From NCBI GenBank assembly GCA_027574665.1, contig CM050650.1, positions 50,451,304-50,515,303 on the forward strand: a stretch of 64,000 nt of DNA, written 5' to 3'. A program made the translations under genes and the position numbers. The DNA comes from Rhynochetos jubatus. Lineage: Eukaryota; Chordata; Aves; Eurypygiformes; Rhynochetidae. Under the pieces are notes generated by a model. That model was not told the DNA's origin. It did not search any database and worked only from the letters and a program-made list of their open reading frames with translations. Positions 49,001-62,570 of the stretch are shown here, one piece after another (position 1 is the stretch's first letter; each line of letters starts with the position of its first letter).

Positions 49001-50118
49001 GGCTTCACTGTAGACCTTAAACCACTTCCAAAGATGCTACAGTTATCCTGGGTAACATACAATGAAATGCATTTGCGTTGTCAGTCATAACAAAGAGATA
49101 ATTTAGGAAGCTTTTTTTGTAGTCCTTCAGGTGTATTGTGGGATTGATAGCTATGCCTGCCTTCTTGAAGAGGACTTCTAGAAATGTAGGCAAAGGACTA
49201 GTGCCAGTGTGGATGATTGAAGTGCAGACTCAACCACCAATCACAGTATGGAACCTGCTCTCAGATGACTTAATTAAGTCTTCTATTTACAGGTTTTGTA
49301 GGGTGTTTTTTCTTCTGTGAGCTAACTAATATGTGGCAGCTGTCATGAGATTCAGAAGAAAGATGAATCATTTTAGTTTTACCAAAGTTGTGTAATCTCT
49401 TACTCTATTTTGCCCAGGTAGTCTTCACAAACTGCTTTTAAAAGTAAGCTTCTGCCCAGTGGGATGCATAATATCCAGCTTCTGCTTGACTTCTTCCTCA
49501 CAAAGTAGTGATTTAATGCATTCTGTTCTACACATATTTCAGGTTTCCTTAAACTTTAGGAATTATGTATTTGGGTATTTCTACTACTCTTTTGGAATTA
49601 GTTTGAAAATTGATGAACTAAAAATTTACTAGAGGGAAGAAACGGAAAAAAAAAGTTTGAGCCTGTTTCCCTAAGAAATCTAACTAAAGACACATTTTCA
49701 GATGTGCTTTAATTATTTTCTTCATATTCCCAGTGCCTTATTTGCTTTCATAGTCTGGATTTTCTAGTTAATATCACTAATGCAAGGGTACACACAGCAG
49801 TGGTGGCCAATACTGTTTTTGTCATTATATTTCATAATGATCTATAAAATCTGCAAGAAAAAAACAGCTATTTTTTATTATAAGTGATCTGTCAATATAT
49901 TAGATCTCCAACTTCAGACCAGCTCTGTTCCTGAACATTGTGCAAAATACTTAAATGAACTAATTGTAGCGCAGTGGTAAAACGTTTGCCTCATCTCCTT
50001 GAATAAAAAGTCTACATTTAGTACGTTAAAACTTTCTGTGAACAGCTGAACTTCAAAAAAAGCTAAAGTTAAATAGATTTCTTTGTATAAAATAATCAGC
50101 AGTTCCATTCTGCTGTCA
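46061..50118. other. Gene-free AT-rich region
   Basis: No gene is recognised. A 10-bp inverted repeat (TAAGCATGCA / TGCATGCTTA) lies at 46337-46379, and a tRNA-A-box-like phrase without the rest of a tRNA at 49965-49998. Confidence 0.4.
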
Positions 50119-50123
50119 GTGAT

Positions 50124-50727
50124 TGTCATGGTTTAACCCCAGCCTTCAACTAAGCCCCACACAGCCGCTTGCTCATTCCTCCCTGGAAGGGTGGGAGAGA
50201 GAATTGGAAGAGTAAAAGTGAGAAAACTTGTGGGTTGAGATAAAGACAGTTTAAGAGGTAAACCAAAAGCCATGCACACAAGCAAAGCACAAAGCACAAT
50301 AGGGAATTGAATCACCACTTCCCATCGGCAGGCAGGTGTTCAGCCATCTCCAGGAAAGTAGGGCTCCGTTATGTGTAATAGATACTTGGGAAGACAAACA
50401 CCATCACTCCAAATGTTTCCCCTTTCCTCCTTCTTCACCCAGTTTTATATGCTGAGCATGATGTCATGTGGTATGGAATATCCCTTTGGTCATTTGGGGT
50501 CAGCTGTCCTAGCTGTGCCTCCTCCGAGCTGCTTGCACACCCCCAGCCTACTGGTTGGTGGGGTGGGATATGAGAGGCAGAAAAGGCCTTGATGCTGTGT
50601 AAGCACTGCTCAGCAATAACAAAAACATCCCTGTGTTATCGACATTGTTTTCAGCACAAATCCAAAACACAGCCCCAGACTAGCTACTATGAAGAAAATT
50701 AACTCCATCCCAGCCAAATCCAGCATA
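50124..50727 (-). mobile_element. Solo LTR, ERVL family
   Basis: A 604-base full-length LTR of the family seen at 7117-7704. On the plus strand it begins TGTCATGGTTTAACCCC and ends AATCCAGCATA, where the family normally has CAGCACA. Read on the minus strand, it has a TATA box (ATATAAAA, 50443-50450) preceded by a CRE-like TGACATCA. The flanks GTGAT (50119-50123) and GTAAT (50728-50732) look like a 5-bp target-site duplication with one mutation, the size ERVL integration makes. No internal retroviral sequence is attached, so the body was removed by LTR-LTR recombination. Confidence 0.93.
50443..50450 (-). promoter_or_regulatory. LTR TATA box
   Basis: ATATAAAA on the minus strand, in the same GCTCAGCATATAAA context as in the LTR at 7117-7704. 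Confidence 0.55.
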
Positions 50728-51336
50728 GTAATGTAGGTATGTTCCTTCTATTTTTACTTTACAAAAACCCATGGTTGCAACTGAAAAGAGAATTCCATGT
50801 GCAAGAAAGAAACACTTTCTTCTAGCAAGCTAAGATAAACAAGATGAATATAAAAGAACATCAGCCCTGTAAAGGTGAACAATCTGGTCACTCCAAGCTC
50901 CAGAATGGCGAGATGATCAATGTGACGAATAGAGGAAGGTGAAAAACATTTTCCAGAAGATTTATGAATAGAAATACTACCTACTCTATCAGGCAGCGAA
51001 GTAGCAAACTGTAATGATTTGAGAGTTTTATAGTTTCCTTTCCTTATTTTAGAGTATTGTTTACATAATTGATACCTGCTTTGTTTTAAGTAATGGAATT
51101 TTTCTCACAGAGTTCACAGATCTTGACACATGCAGTGAGGGATAATGCTTAAAAATGGCTTCCCTGTAGAGAGGGAGGCAATAAATAGAGGGATTTTGAG
51201 TGACAAAGCATTAATGACCCAACTTATCAATCTTTGAAATAATTGTTGAATCTGGCAAGGAATTTTGTGCTTTTTGAAGTCCAGACTTTGCTCTGTAGTC
51301 ATTAGTAACCATAAAGTGATACAGAGCATTCAAAGT

Positions 51337-51356
51337 AAAAAAAAAAAAAAAAAAAA
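51337..51356 (+). repeat. Poly(A) tract, 20 bases
   Basis: Twenty uninterrupted A. No retrocopy-like sequence precedes it, so I treat it as simple sequence and not as a retrotransposition tail. Confidence 0.85.
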
Positions 51357-51419
51357 GTGGAATAGAATATATCTGTCATTTATAAAGTAAAAAAAAAGTG
51401 TTGAGTTCCATGATCACTG

Positions 51420-51610
51420 AGCTATATTAACTTATATTAGCATGGTTGATGGGTTTGAGGGGAAGGAGATTGGAGGACAAAGCTTTCAGCTTTGTTAAGG
51501 CTGATGAATTAGTTCAATTACTGCAGCTGGAATTCAAATAGAAAGCCCTTTTATTGCTTCTGGGCTGGTAAATGGGAGATTGAAGTAATTGAACCAAAGG
51601 TAATTTCAAA
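51420..51610. promoter_or_regulatory. Candidate enhancer with paired SOX/TCF-like palindrome
   Basis: Non-repetitive segment with ACAAAGCTTTCAGCTTTGT at 51477-51495: inverted HMG-box-type sites (ACAAAG and CTTTGT) 7 bases apart within 8-bp palindromic arms. CAATTA (51515-51520) and the E-box CAGCTG (51524-51529) lie nearby, and TGAAGTAATTGAACC further on. The density of sites suggests a developmental enhancer. This is inference from motifs only. Confidence 0.25.
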
Positions 51611-53251
51611 TACTGACTGACAGCATGTGAAGAAGACACCAAGCAATGTATTGGTGTCCCTAATATAGTCCTTCATACTTCTCCTCTCAAACAGTGCAGA
51701 AAGTCAAATTCTGCTTTCCTAGTACACAAGTATTCCATGCTGTTGGGCCACAATCTTATTGATTTTAGTGGAATTTCTTTTCCTGTGTTTAATTCTCTGG
51801 AGTATTTGTACTGACCTCAATGTTTCTCTTTATGATGGTACTTACCCAATCACAGCTTTATGGAGACAAGAGTTGTCAATACCACTTATAATTTACTTTG
51901 TCTGTTGGAGAAGGTATTTTTGTTTCTTGGAAATCATCATGTTTTTTTTCAAAGGAGTTAAGTATTATTTTGTATTCTAAATGATAGCAAGAAGATTAAT
52001 TTGGGCACTAATGGAACAGAGTTGTGTGTCATTAGCTGGAATCATGCACATAGTATGCACTCGTTATACCTAGAGTAAGTTTTTCCAAATGACTCCCTGA
52101 AGACTTGTCTGTATGAGAACATTGCTTCAGAGTAACTTTAATGCATTCAACTTGTATTACCTGGCAACCACTCACATCTTTTTAAGAAGTGAGTTATTTT
52201 GTGCCCTAGTAAGTAAGTACTGTTTGGAACAGCATGCCTCCTACAGTGAGTTTGTATCCTTATATTTTCTGGCAGCCCCCCAGCTATCTTGCTTTGCACC
52301 ATGACTGGCATGTCTATGCATCTGTGTGTACTGAGGACAGCTTGACCAGATGTCACTTCATTCAAATGCTGGCAGTCATGCAAGCATTCGCTTTTTAGTA
52401 CTAGTAAGTTCACATTCTTATAACAACTGGGCCTTTAGTGAAATCCTGTTTGGATTGCTGCACAGCTTGAGAAGTAGACTATCCTTTTGGAAAACAGCTG
52501 GTAAAATAGGAAGTACATTTTTGCCTCAAGAAGGGTCACTAGAATGTAAACATCCAGAATACGAGGTAGTACACATGGGAGAGCAGCTGTTGCTGGAACT
52601 GGAATAAATCATAACTCAGAGTGTAGGGATGTAATTACAAAGGATGCTGACTTATTTGTTCATCTGCTAAGGAATTAGCCTACTGACATTTTTCTGTAGA
52701 TCTTCCAGGACACATAGTTAAACATCCAAAGCACTAGTAAAAATTTATATTACCCAACTACACTTCCTTTGGAAATCAAGCTGGAAGGACTGGCTGTGTC
52801 ACCAAGCACTGTGTAACCTATGAAAATGTCCAAAATTTGGAAATTAAAAAAAAAAAATCTATTTAAAAAGTCAATGTGAAACTACAGTGAAGAAAAGCTG
52901 CCTTCATATTTTATGGTGAAAGAGCTGGAAAAAAATAAAAGGAAAAAAACCCTTGGTGGTGTGGAGTTGCATAAGCAGTTTTAATAGCTGTTTTTTCCCA
53001 AACCATTTAGTTTTGACTCATATGAGTAGTGAAATGCCTAGTCAGCTGTTGAATGGGAGATCAGTTGGGACAGTCAGGACCTACCGTCTGACAGGTGGAA
53101 CAGTGGAACCCCTGGAATGGCCTGAGAATAATTATTTCTTCAGCACACACAGGACAGAACAAGGAATAATCATCTCCTTTGCTGGGACAGCTTATGGTAT
53201 GTGAGAACACAGAAATGTTTGCTGTAGAGGGCAAAAATCTGCAGCATGGGT

Positions 53252-53415
53252 GGCAAGGCTCTGGATTGGGTTGCTCAGAGAGGTTGTGGAATCTCCACCC
53301 GTGGACAAAGCCCTGAGCAACCTGCTCAGACTTCGAAGTTAGTCCTGCTTTGAGGTGAGGGTTTTACTGCATCCCTCCAGAGGTCATGTCCAAACTAAAT
53401 TATTCTGTGAGTTGA
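53252..53415 (+). mobile_element. CR1 LINE 3' end, short
   Basis: Plus-strand CR1 tail: TTGGGTTGCTCAGAGAGGTT (53267-53286), GTGGAATCTCC, GAGCAACCTGCTCAGAC, CCAGAGGTCATGTCCAAAC and a closing ATTCTGTGA-type octamer at about 53402-53410, with a decayed second octamer. It covers the last ~35 codons of ORF2 plus the 3' UTR. Type as in the copy at 9264. An insertion or duplication around 53325-53365 disturbs the usual order. Confidence 0.85.
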
Positions 53416-56400
53416 TGATTCCGTATTGTTAGGGGCAGTCACTGAGTAGTCAGAATAGGCTGATTTTCCTTCATGGAATGGACTGAAAGGCAACTGGGAG
53501 CATGAAAAAGGCTGAGTGGCCAGGGCTGAGGAAATTGGATTCCTGCACATGGACAGGTTAGTAGTGAGCAAGTGGAGTAATAATATTACAGAAGAGGAAA
53601 TGTATTCATGATACATTCTGCTGTCTATAGTTTCAGGGAGAAAAAATGTCTCTACCCCCCTGAAGTAAATTAAGAACTGAGTACTTCCAAAAAAATGAGT
53701 AGAAGTCTTTAATATTTTTGTGCTTAATTTATGGGACAATATTATGATACTGAAATTCATATGACTGTATTATGATACTAAACCAATTAGCATTCTTGAG
53801 TCTGCCATTCAAAGGAAGTTTCTATGCAGAGCTAATGACTTGCCCTATCACCCTTCGTGAGTTGTGCTTATTACACTGAGGTCTTTTGGTGTAGGATTTT
53901 TATAATAGTAGAACTGAAGGTGACAGTTACCAGAGCAGGGAGATCATTTATTATTTTGTTGTGGAACTTATGCATGGAGAAAAAGACACACATAGGTGAG
54001 AATATGCCACTTTGTCTCTTATTTCAACACAACCCATCTGTGAAAAGTCAATAGCAGAATTACTGCTGGTTTGGCTTGTAGACAGGACTTGATTGTTCAG
54101 TGTACACTTTTTTTTAATTCAGTTTTTTTTAATTATTTCTTCTAACTGTTGAAAACAAATTTTTTTTCATCTCTCCAGGAACAACTTTTAGACTTGTCAC
54201 TTGTCAGAATTACACAAATGCAATGAACAAAAATGTATTTTGCAGGAAAGGGAGAAAGGTCTTACCAAATCAGTGCTTTTGTAGTTATTAGTACTTGATA
54301 ATTACGGTAACTGTTTCAATTAGACATAAATCTTATTAGTGTGCATAGCGATACATTTCAGATACCGATATGGTGTTGCATTGCATCACTTAAAGCTTAA
54401 CTCATTGACTGAAGTGAGTCAGTCAGCAACTGAACGCTTACTGATTACATTGTAAAAGAATTCCGAAGTAATATTTTTAGCAGGTGTCTAGATGTTTGAA
54501 TTACAGTATTAAGCATAAATGTATTTCTTGCATTAAAAACCAATGCTATTTCTCAAACTCTTTTTGTGTGTTTGGCCCAGTGGAACTGTTTAGAAGATTG
54601 AACTGTTCACCATAGTGTACAAGTGACCTGATAAAATAAAAACTATCATATAAATGGTAGTTCCATTTCCATAAATTTCAGGAATGTAGGGATGCAACAT
54701 TAGAATCATTGTGAGTTTTTTAACTGATAGGTGAACTATGGTGTGATCTTATAATTGAAGAGCTTATCTAGGCTATAAATACAAGGTGTAAGTAGATGCA
54801 GCTAAAAACATGTATGTGTCCTTAATGACAGCATTTCCTGTATGAATGGTTTAACTATGTCTCCTTAAAGTTGCAGGGACGCATCATCTAGAGGTTCAGA
54901 ATGGGCTCTGCTGGTCTAATTGTCCAGTGGGATGTATCTGCTGGCACTAGGCCTGACCATACACTCCAGGTGGAGTTCTGCAGAGAGGCAGAACTGAGGG
55001 AGTCACACCAGTCATAGAGGAAACTGCAGGCAACTCCCTTTGTTTTCCTTAGAAATTTGCTTCTCCTTTTAAGGGAAAAAAAAGGTAACTTTACTATCCA
55101 GATTTTTCAGTCTGTGAACAAAGTGCAGACAGATTCTGTGATTGCGCTGAGAGCCAGTCAGGGCCCTCCCTGTGCTAAAAATTAAAACCATCAGTGGGAG
55201 AGTGCTCCTGGATTGCAGGGGCGGGAGCTGTGGACCTTGTCAGGTTCTTCAGATGGATGTTCATTCCTACTTGTCCTGGAAAGCAAATTGCAGTCCTCAA
55301 CTTCTGCACGTGTATGTTCTACTATTGGCCTAATGTGCGAGTCACCTTTTTACAGTATGAGTGGTTTTAGAAGTTGCTCTGCTGACTCAACTTAGTTCCT
55401 GAATCAGTTTAAAATGCATACTGTGGGAAATACATATTAAATTTTTCTTGACAAAGGACAATGATATTCCTTTAAAGAGACTTAGTGATAAGCGATAGTG
55501 ATAAGGCAGTCATAAATGAAGAGTCATCACTCTGGATCCTGAGATACATTAGAAAGAGTAGATGCTATTGTGGAGAACCATTTAAAAATGCATAGATTTT
55601 AACACCAGCATAGGGCCATTAGCAGGCATCAAGTTTGACCTATTGAGCAGAGGCCAATGAATGCTGCTTACTAGTTTCTGTTTTATGCCCAAACCTTTTG
55701 CCTGGACTATAGCATCTCTTCAAGAAAGATCTCTGGTCACAATTTAAGAGCTTCAGATCATGGAGCAGCCCTTGTGTACCTTGGTAAATTACTTCAATGG
55801 TTAATTTTTCTTAGCAGAAGAAAAAAAAGACTTAATTCTAGTGTCCATTTCTTGGTAGTTAAATTTAACCTCTTCATGGATGGAAAATACCAGATTGCTG
55901 CTTTGATGTCCAGTTATAATGGAGGTTATTTATAATTTTTAATCATTCAAACAGCTCGTTCTCCCCATCTTTCTTTCAGTATCCTTTTTAAAGCGATGAC
56001 AGCAGAAATAATTACGGCATCCCGGCACTGATCTTTCTTACTTTATATACTGCAGTTATAAAGTGGAAATAGAGGGAGTTATATTCCCCCACTTATATGT
56101 TCAAGATAGAAATATTTTTTCCGCACATTGACAGGCTGGCTTGAAACTGAACAATTACTCAGAGCTACAGTTAACTGAATGGTATTTTGCCTCCAGTTTC
56201 TTATGTAACACTAAATGGCCCTCTAACAAAGAATACTCTGGGTTATGATGATTCCTCATTCCAAGCCATCAGTTAACCAGTTATTTATGTTGTATAAAAT
56301 TGTAATTTTCTTTTGAATGCTTTGTATTGTTAAGGTAGATTTATGCAGGATAAATACATTTTCATAATAGTGTGTTAAAAAATGGAAACTGGAGTACCAA

Positions 56401-59400
56401 CTGACAGGTCTTAGCATTAGAGTCTCCATTGCTTATTTTCAGATTTTTATAACAATATTACTCATTTTAAATCTCTATTCTCTTAAAGATGAGACATTCT
56501 CCCTAATGAATCAAAAATGTTAAGGCTCTCAAACTATTAACTTTCTTGCCTTTTTACCGTTTCTGAGTCTCAGTAGAAAACTTACTTAATTCTTTTTTTT
56601 TTTTTTATCATAAATCTTCTTCAAAGTCTAGCAAAAGGTATCTTTAGACCTGATATATTGTGCATCCTCTTAGTAGTCATCATGCAGCAGCCTGCAGAAC
56701 AATGCATCTAATTTTCATTTTGTGTCTGTGGAAATCTCTTGAACTTAATAGTTTCACATTTCTGCACCTCTCTGAATTTTAATTAATTCCACAGCTTTGT
56801 AAAATAGAAATCTTAACAGTTTCATGTATAAACAATATCATGCAATCATTCCAAGATGTAGTCCTGAAAGTTTCTTCTTTATTGAATATTACTGAATTGT
56901 ATCCATTTCTAGATACTCAGTTTTAACTTGGCCAGATATTATCTACCATAGTGAGGCCTCCAGTGTCTTACAAGTGTGTCTCATTCAAAACAATGTCATT
57001 TTTTCACTCTGAAATAATGGTCAGACACTAATTTTGCATCATTTCTGGAGCATCAACCTTAACAACTTTTATCAGCACCGAGACCAAGTTCTTTCTGGCT
57101 TCATCTGAAGACCGAGCAGACCATTCCACACAAGGCTGATGAATTTATTCTCCAGAATACTAAGCTCTTTGGTCTCCTTCATGGAAACTCATGTTTCCCA
57201 AATTGGTTTTAGGGAACTGGAATAGAGATGTACAATTGAGAGAATGAATGTCATTAATAATAAAAATAACATTAGGAAAAAAGCCTTGCAGAACATGTTT
57301 GTCTGCTTTTTAAAAATTTCTTCTTATGATAAGAGAGTTACACAATAGATCAGTTTTAAGTGGTTTTAACTTAGCAGCCCAACCACTACTGTTTTTGTTA
57401 CAGTGTTGGGAAAGGTAAATTATCCATAAAACAATTAATACCAGAAAAGCATGGGCAATATAGCCTTTTTTTTTTCTCCACCCCCTCACACCCCCCCCCC
57501 CCCCCCCCTTGAAATCAATTACAGATCGAAGGGGGAAAATTATAGTATATTTATGTGATCACATCTGAAGCTTTATTGGTTATCTTCTGAGTATGCTGTC
57601 ACATGATATTCCTAGGCTTTTGTTGTAAAAATGGACATTCAGAAATGTACATCTCAGAAGCATCAACGTACAGGTTATATCAGTGGAATCAGTGTGGTTT
57701 ATACTTACACCTGATTTGTCCAACTCTATGGTGATTTCCCTTTTCATACTTACGTGGAAAGACATTGTATAAATATAAACTGCAGTCTAGGCCAAAGATG
57801 CACTTTTTCAGTAATTGGATGTTACATTGAAATGTCCCTGGGTTTCTTTTTTAGTGATGCTTCTGCTTAGAATTGAGCCAATCTGTCTTCATATTTCCTT
57901 TTCTCTACCATTATAATTGATCTGGCAGTTCGCCACACTTAGACCCAGACAGTAATCACTTGGCATAGAGGATATTCTGCCTCCCTAATTTGACTGACAG
58001 AATAAATCCGGTTTTTAAACTGCTGTCATGTGGTTTTTATCAGTAAATAACACACATTTTACTATGGCATGTGTACATTGAGATAGACAGCTATGTCTTT
58101 TTAATGTGCCTACCCAGCAGCAGAGGAGGAGTCATGAAAAGCAATCGCATTTTCATCAGCTCTACTGTGGGAGCACAAACCTTGAAAGTGATTCTTAGGA
58201 AAAAAAAAAAAAACTAAAACTTGAAGACATCTGTTAAGTTTTCTTTTAAAGGAAGTCATATCTGTGTTATACCGACTAACAAACTGAAGAAAAAGGGCTT
58301 TACACAGGGGCTATTTCCCTATATAAAGCATTACAGATTTATTTTTATATTTCATACTATAATGCAGATGCAATCACTGAAAAACTTTACTGGTTTTGGG
58401 AAATGTATCTGCGCATGTATAAATAATCTAGAAGTAGTGGTAAAGCTAATATTGTGCTCTGTTCAAGTTGCACCAGTTGTAGTTAGCCTGGGAGAGGACA
58501 GACTATTTGGATGGCATGTGTACTGTTTTCAATTATGTCCAAAGAATAATCATTTGGTAATGGATAATGTGCTGTCAATGAACAACAACGTCCCCAGCGC
58601 CTACTACATTATGCTAAGTGGAATCATTGTATGCACAAAGATCTAGAAACTCAGACTGAACCTCGTCAACGCAGTTTGGGAATTAGTACTGCAAAAATGC
58701 AAAGAAAGGCAAAGCAGTTGTTACATGATTGCATGTGAAACTATCTTATCAGCATCAATTTTGTTTAAAACAAACAGAAATGTCATTGCAGTAGTAGAAA
58801 TAAGTATGTTCCAGAAAACTGCATCACTAAAATGCATGCATTGTTCACTGAATATGAAAGATTTGGGGTTGCCAAGAATCAAATATGAAATGAATCCCAT
58901 CCTTCAGGGCATTTAAAAAAAGCCTTCTGAACCTACTGGCGTCAGAGGGGGCTACTGAATTTGTTAGATTTTTGTTGTAGTCCTTTAAAACTAGTTTTTC
59001 ATCTGAGCTACAGTTTTCAACCTAAATGCCACAGTAAAATGTAGCCTTAAATTTGCAGCATATCAATGAGGGCTGGGCCCAAAACTCTATTAGGAATCCT
59101 TTCTGTATATTGCAAACTTGCAGACTGATCTCTCTCAGATGGTTCTGTCTTCCGTATTCATGCACTTGAGCCTTTTGGTGCAGAAGTTCCATTGGATGTG
59201 TCTGCCATGGCGCATGACGCTTCTCAGAGGGATTTTAGACATTCAGGCAGATTGCCATAAGAAATTTGAATGTCTGAGGAGGTAATATGCTTTTTCTCAA
59301 TTGAATAAAGAACTGCTATAAAAAGCTGGACCGTGGGAAATGGAGGGGGAGGGAAGTGAGATTCATTCACAGGGATTGTGTTGCTAAGAAATTGGGATAG

Positions 59401-62400
59401 TGCATTTTGTACCTGTTCGATTTTTTTCTAGGAAATGAAACTTCTTTATTCTGTGTGGTTTCTGGTTGGCTAGTTGGTTGGTTTTTAAATAAACAAAAGA
59501 TCACTGTATCTGAGCTTAGAAGTTATCAATGTTTGGACATTGTAGGCTACTTTGTGAACTGATGAATGAGAAGTTCATTCAATAATTACTGAATAAGGAA
59601 AGAAGACTGAGTCATAGGTATTTTCAAAACTTTAAGATAGAGAAGTAGTTTCCCAGTCTAAGGCTGGGTATGATTTGAATTACTTTAGAGTATATATCTT
59701 CAACCTTACAGTCAATAAGCATAAGACATACTGTCTGGTGAACAAATGCGTGTAGTGCTAACAGGAAGGCTACTAGCTTTTTTGTTTTATCTATGTTTGG
59801 GTTTTCTCCCATTAAAATATGGTTGCTTTGCACCCTGTGACAACCCTAAATTATGCATTAAGTTATTAATTAATCAATGAATTGCAGAACTTCTTGCAGA
59901 ACATCCCATTGTTCAGATACTGGTGTGCAACACCTGCACAGTCAAGTGCATTTAACATGTATCTTGGCCTCTGAAAGTCCTGCTGAAGTTAGCAGTGAGC
60001 AAAAGAGATAAGATACCATAATCTCCGGTATGAGGCTGGATTCTATACCTTTAGGAAGTCCCTAATGGGATTATTTTCTCAGTATTACCAAACTATTGGA
60101 CAAATATCCGTTTCCCTTTCCAAAGGAAAACTATCAACTACAATATACCTGTGTTTGGCCAGACCTTCTGCAGTAATTAGGAAACTAAAGTTTAGTCTGG
60201 GAATGATCAAGTAATATTTTCCTCTTACTCTCTTCTGTTCATTTCTTCTCACAGGTGGGGTGAGGTGGGTTGTAAATATGTAATTTAAATACCCTACATT
60301 GCTATATAAAAGAGGTCTGGAGTAAACACCAGAATGTAATCAGCTACATTACCTTACCTACAAGCAGAATCAGTTATACCTAATCATCAAAAGAACCTAT
60401 AGGTATAAATCTCACAGTCTCCTGCAGCTTTGATCCAGCAACCCAAACCTGGGTATGCTATTTGTTAGGTTTTTTATAATTTGAGTATATAGAAATCCAG
60501 CTAAATTCAAGCACCTAGTTTGGTAGAAAGTAGAGGCAGGAGACCTTTAGATTATTTTTATAACTTTACACTTGTAGAATTTTTTCTACAGAACCCAAGA
60601 ATAATTAAATTTCTGAAAGTGTCCAAAATTTTACTTAGTGATTTTGTAAAATATTACCTTATGTCTTGGGAGTTTTAGGTCATTACACAGTACAGATATA
60701 CGCTGACATGTGTGGTTAGGCAAAGGTCAGAGCTGTACAGCCATGTTATCACAAAGAAAGGCATGGCTTCCCTAGCAGCAGTGAGTGGGAAACCTTTGTA
60801 TTCAAATCTCTGACATTCTTTTGTAGTTTTAAATTATTAAAAAAATACAGCAAAAGAACCACCAACAAAAAGTAACTCTTGCTGTTTATACTTTTTATGT
60901 ATTGATCACAAGTTTCACTACTTAATTTGAATACTGGTGATAAGCATCTCTACAGTGTTTTTTGTAGTATTGTCCATAGTTGGCAACCATGCATAAAAAC
61001 CTTATCTTTCTCAAAAAGAACAGCTATTAAATAATTATTCTGTCAATTTGCAATCATAAAGCTAAAAATTTTAGCTTTACTCTGTTTTTCAGTGAAAACA
61101 TCTGTTTCTTGGGTTTATGTATTTTTCTCTTAAGGAAAAACAGTGAGTAAGACAAATTGATTTGTTAATCATTTCAGGGTTTGTCATCATTTATCATATC
61201 CTTAATAGTTAATTTGAAAAACTGCATTACTCTGAAAAAATAGCATTTCAAATGTTGCAAGGTTACTTTTCAGGCATTCAGCTCAGATGATAACTGTGAG
61301 CATCATGATGTGAGATTTTTCTTGAGTGCCTTCTGTGTGGATGATTGTATTTACTATACTATGGAAAAAATGATGTGATGTTACACACTATTGTATGTCT
61401 TTCTTTGCCCTGAAGAAACACATAATTTATAGTAAAAATTACAACAAGATTTCAGAAGCTTTTTAGCGAGAGCTATTCCTCTTGTATCACATCAAGTGTG
61501 GTTTCCATTGTGAATTATTATAGCAGGTCATATTTCCACTTCCTTTTTTGAATTTGTGTCTGATGTCATAACCTGTAAAGGAAAGCAGGCTACCAAAGGC
61601 ATATATATTTAAAAAAAAAAAAATCACAGCAATTTACAGGAAAAAGAGTTCATCTCTTTCAAAGTGATTTGCACAAAGAATACTACTTTAATCAAGATAA
61701 GCCTTCATTGTAAAACCTGGATAAAAGAAATCTGTTTTATTTAGTAGAGGCTAGCTCCTGTGTTTTAGTTGCTTATACTGAGGTAGAAATGGAGCATAAA
61801 AGTAACTGACAGTGAAGGCAGAAAAGTCCTTTGGTATTCATAATACAGCTATTCAGGATACAAAACCTCAAGCACGTTGACTTAACTGTATTAAAAGGCT
61901 GCGCTTATATACAGTAACATTGAATGAGTAGCATATTGTTATAACAAGAATATCAGTACCAGAGGATGTTCCTAAATATCCTTATTGTAGGTTAGAAGCA
62001 CGTCAATGTATCTGATGAATACCTTTGTCCAGAAAATGTTACTTAGGTTGTGAGTTTGGGAACTGATGTTGACAATACAATCTTCTGTCTTGTTTAAAGT
62101 GAGGCTAAGAAGAGTCTAACTAGAGTACAATACAATACACTGCAAATTACACTACTCTCCTTCAGATCAGAAGAAAATGTCCTTTATCATGAAACTAACC
62201 TAAGTACTGCAAAACAAATATATTATTTACTTTCTAATTCTTAAAAGGGCTAAAAATAACATCTAAAAGGAACATGTGATTATATGAAATAATTTAGTTT
62301 TTGTAAAAGCTGTTAGGAATAAAAAAACCCAAATGTCATTTCTTTTGTCTTGACTAGAGGTGAAAAGTTTGTGTTTCTAGAGAAACTGTACACTCCTGAA

Positions 62401-62570
62401 AATATATAGCAGTATGTATTGAATTACTCTGTGTTTTAAATAACCTTCCCCTAGATTTTTCCTATGTTCTATTAGGTTTTGAAGTTGGAGCCGTCAGGAG
62501 TGTGTATAAAGAAGTGGCTATACCACTTGTCCTAAGTGTCTGTCAACTGCTGTACAGGTGGATTAAATAC
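53416..62570. other. Long gene-free AT-rich region
   Basis: No gene or repeat family is recognised over 9 kb. Landmarks are a T14 run at 56593-56606, a C18 run at 57491-57508 and an A12 run near 58201-58213. The open frame at 58221-58646 (141 codons) shows no recognisable domain. A mixed-composition patch at about 54880-55260 remains unexplained. Confidence 0.4.
57491..57508 (+). repeat. Poly(C) tract, 18 bases
   Basis: Eighteen C after a T-rich, then C-rich run. With the G22 run at 15815 and G12 at 36272, it is one of three long G/C homopolymers in the window. Confidence 0.9.

Larger units (their letters stand above)
50733..53251. other. Gene-free region with a regulatory candidate
   Basis: No gene is recognised. 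An A20 run lies at 51337-51356. The segment 51420-51610 is listed separately. The remainder is ordinary AT-rich sequence. Confidence 0.4.

Noticed and set aside
49965..49998. tRNA-like phrase TGTAGCGCAGTGGTAAAACG resembling a Pol III A box
   Set aside because: No T-arm/B box (GGTTCGAATCC type) or acceptor pairing follows in the next 80 bases. It could be a tRNA-derived SINE trace but is unsupported.
51337..51356. A20 run as the tail of a processed pseudogene
   Set aside because: No recognisable transcript-like sequence or target duplication lies upstream on either strand.
53395..53760. 121-codon minus-strand open frame
   Set aside because: It begins next to a CR1 tail and has no motif; random expectation covers it.
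58221..58646. 141-codon open frame on +
   Set aside because: No recognised family, no signal or domain, and it starts right after a poly(A) run in AT-rich DNA.
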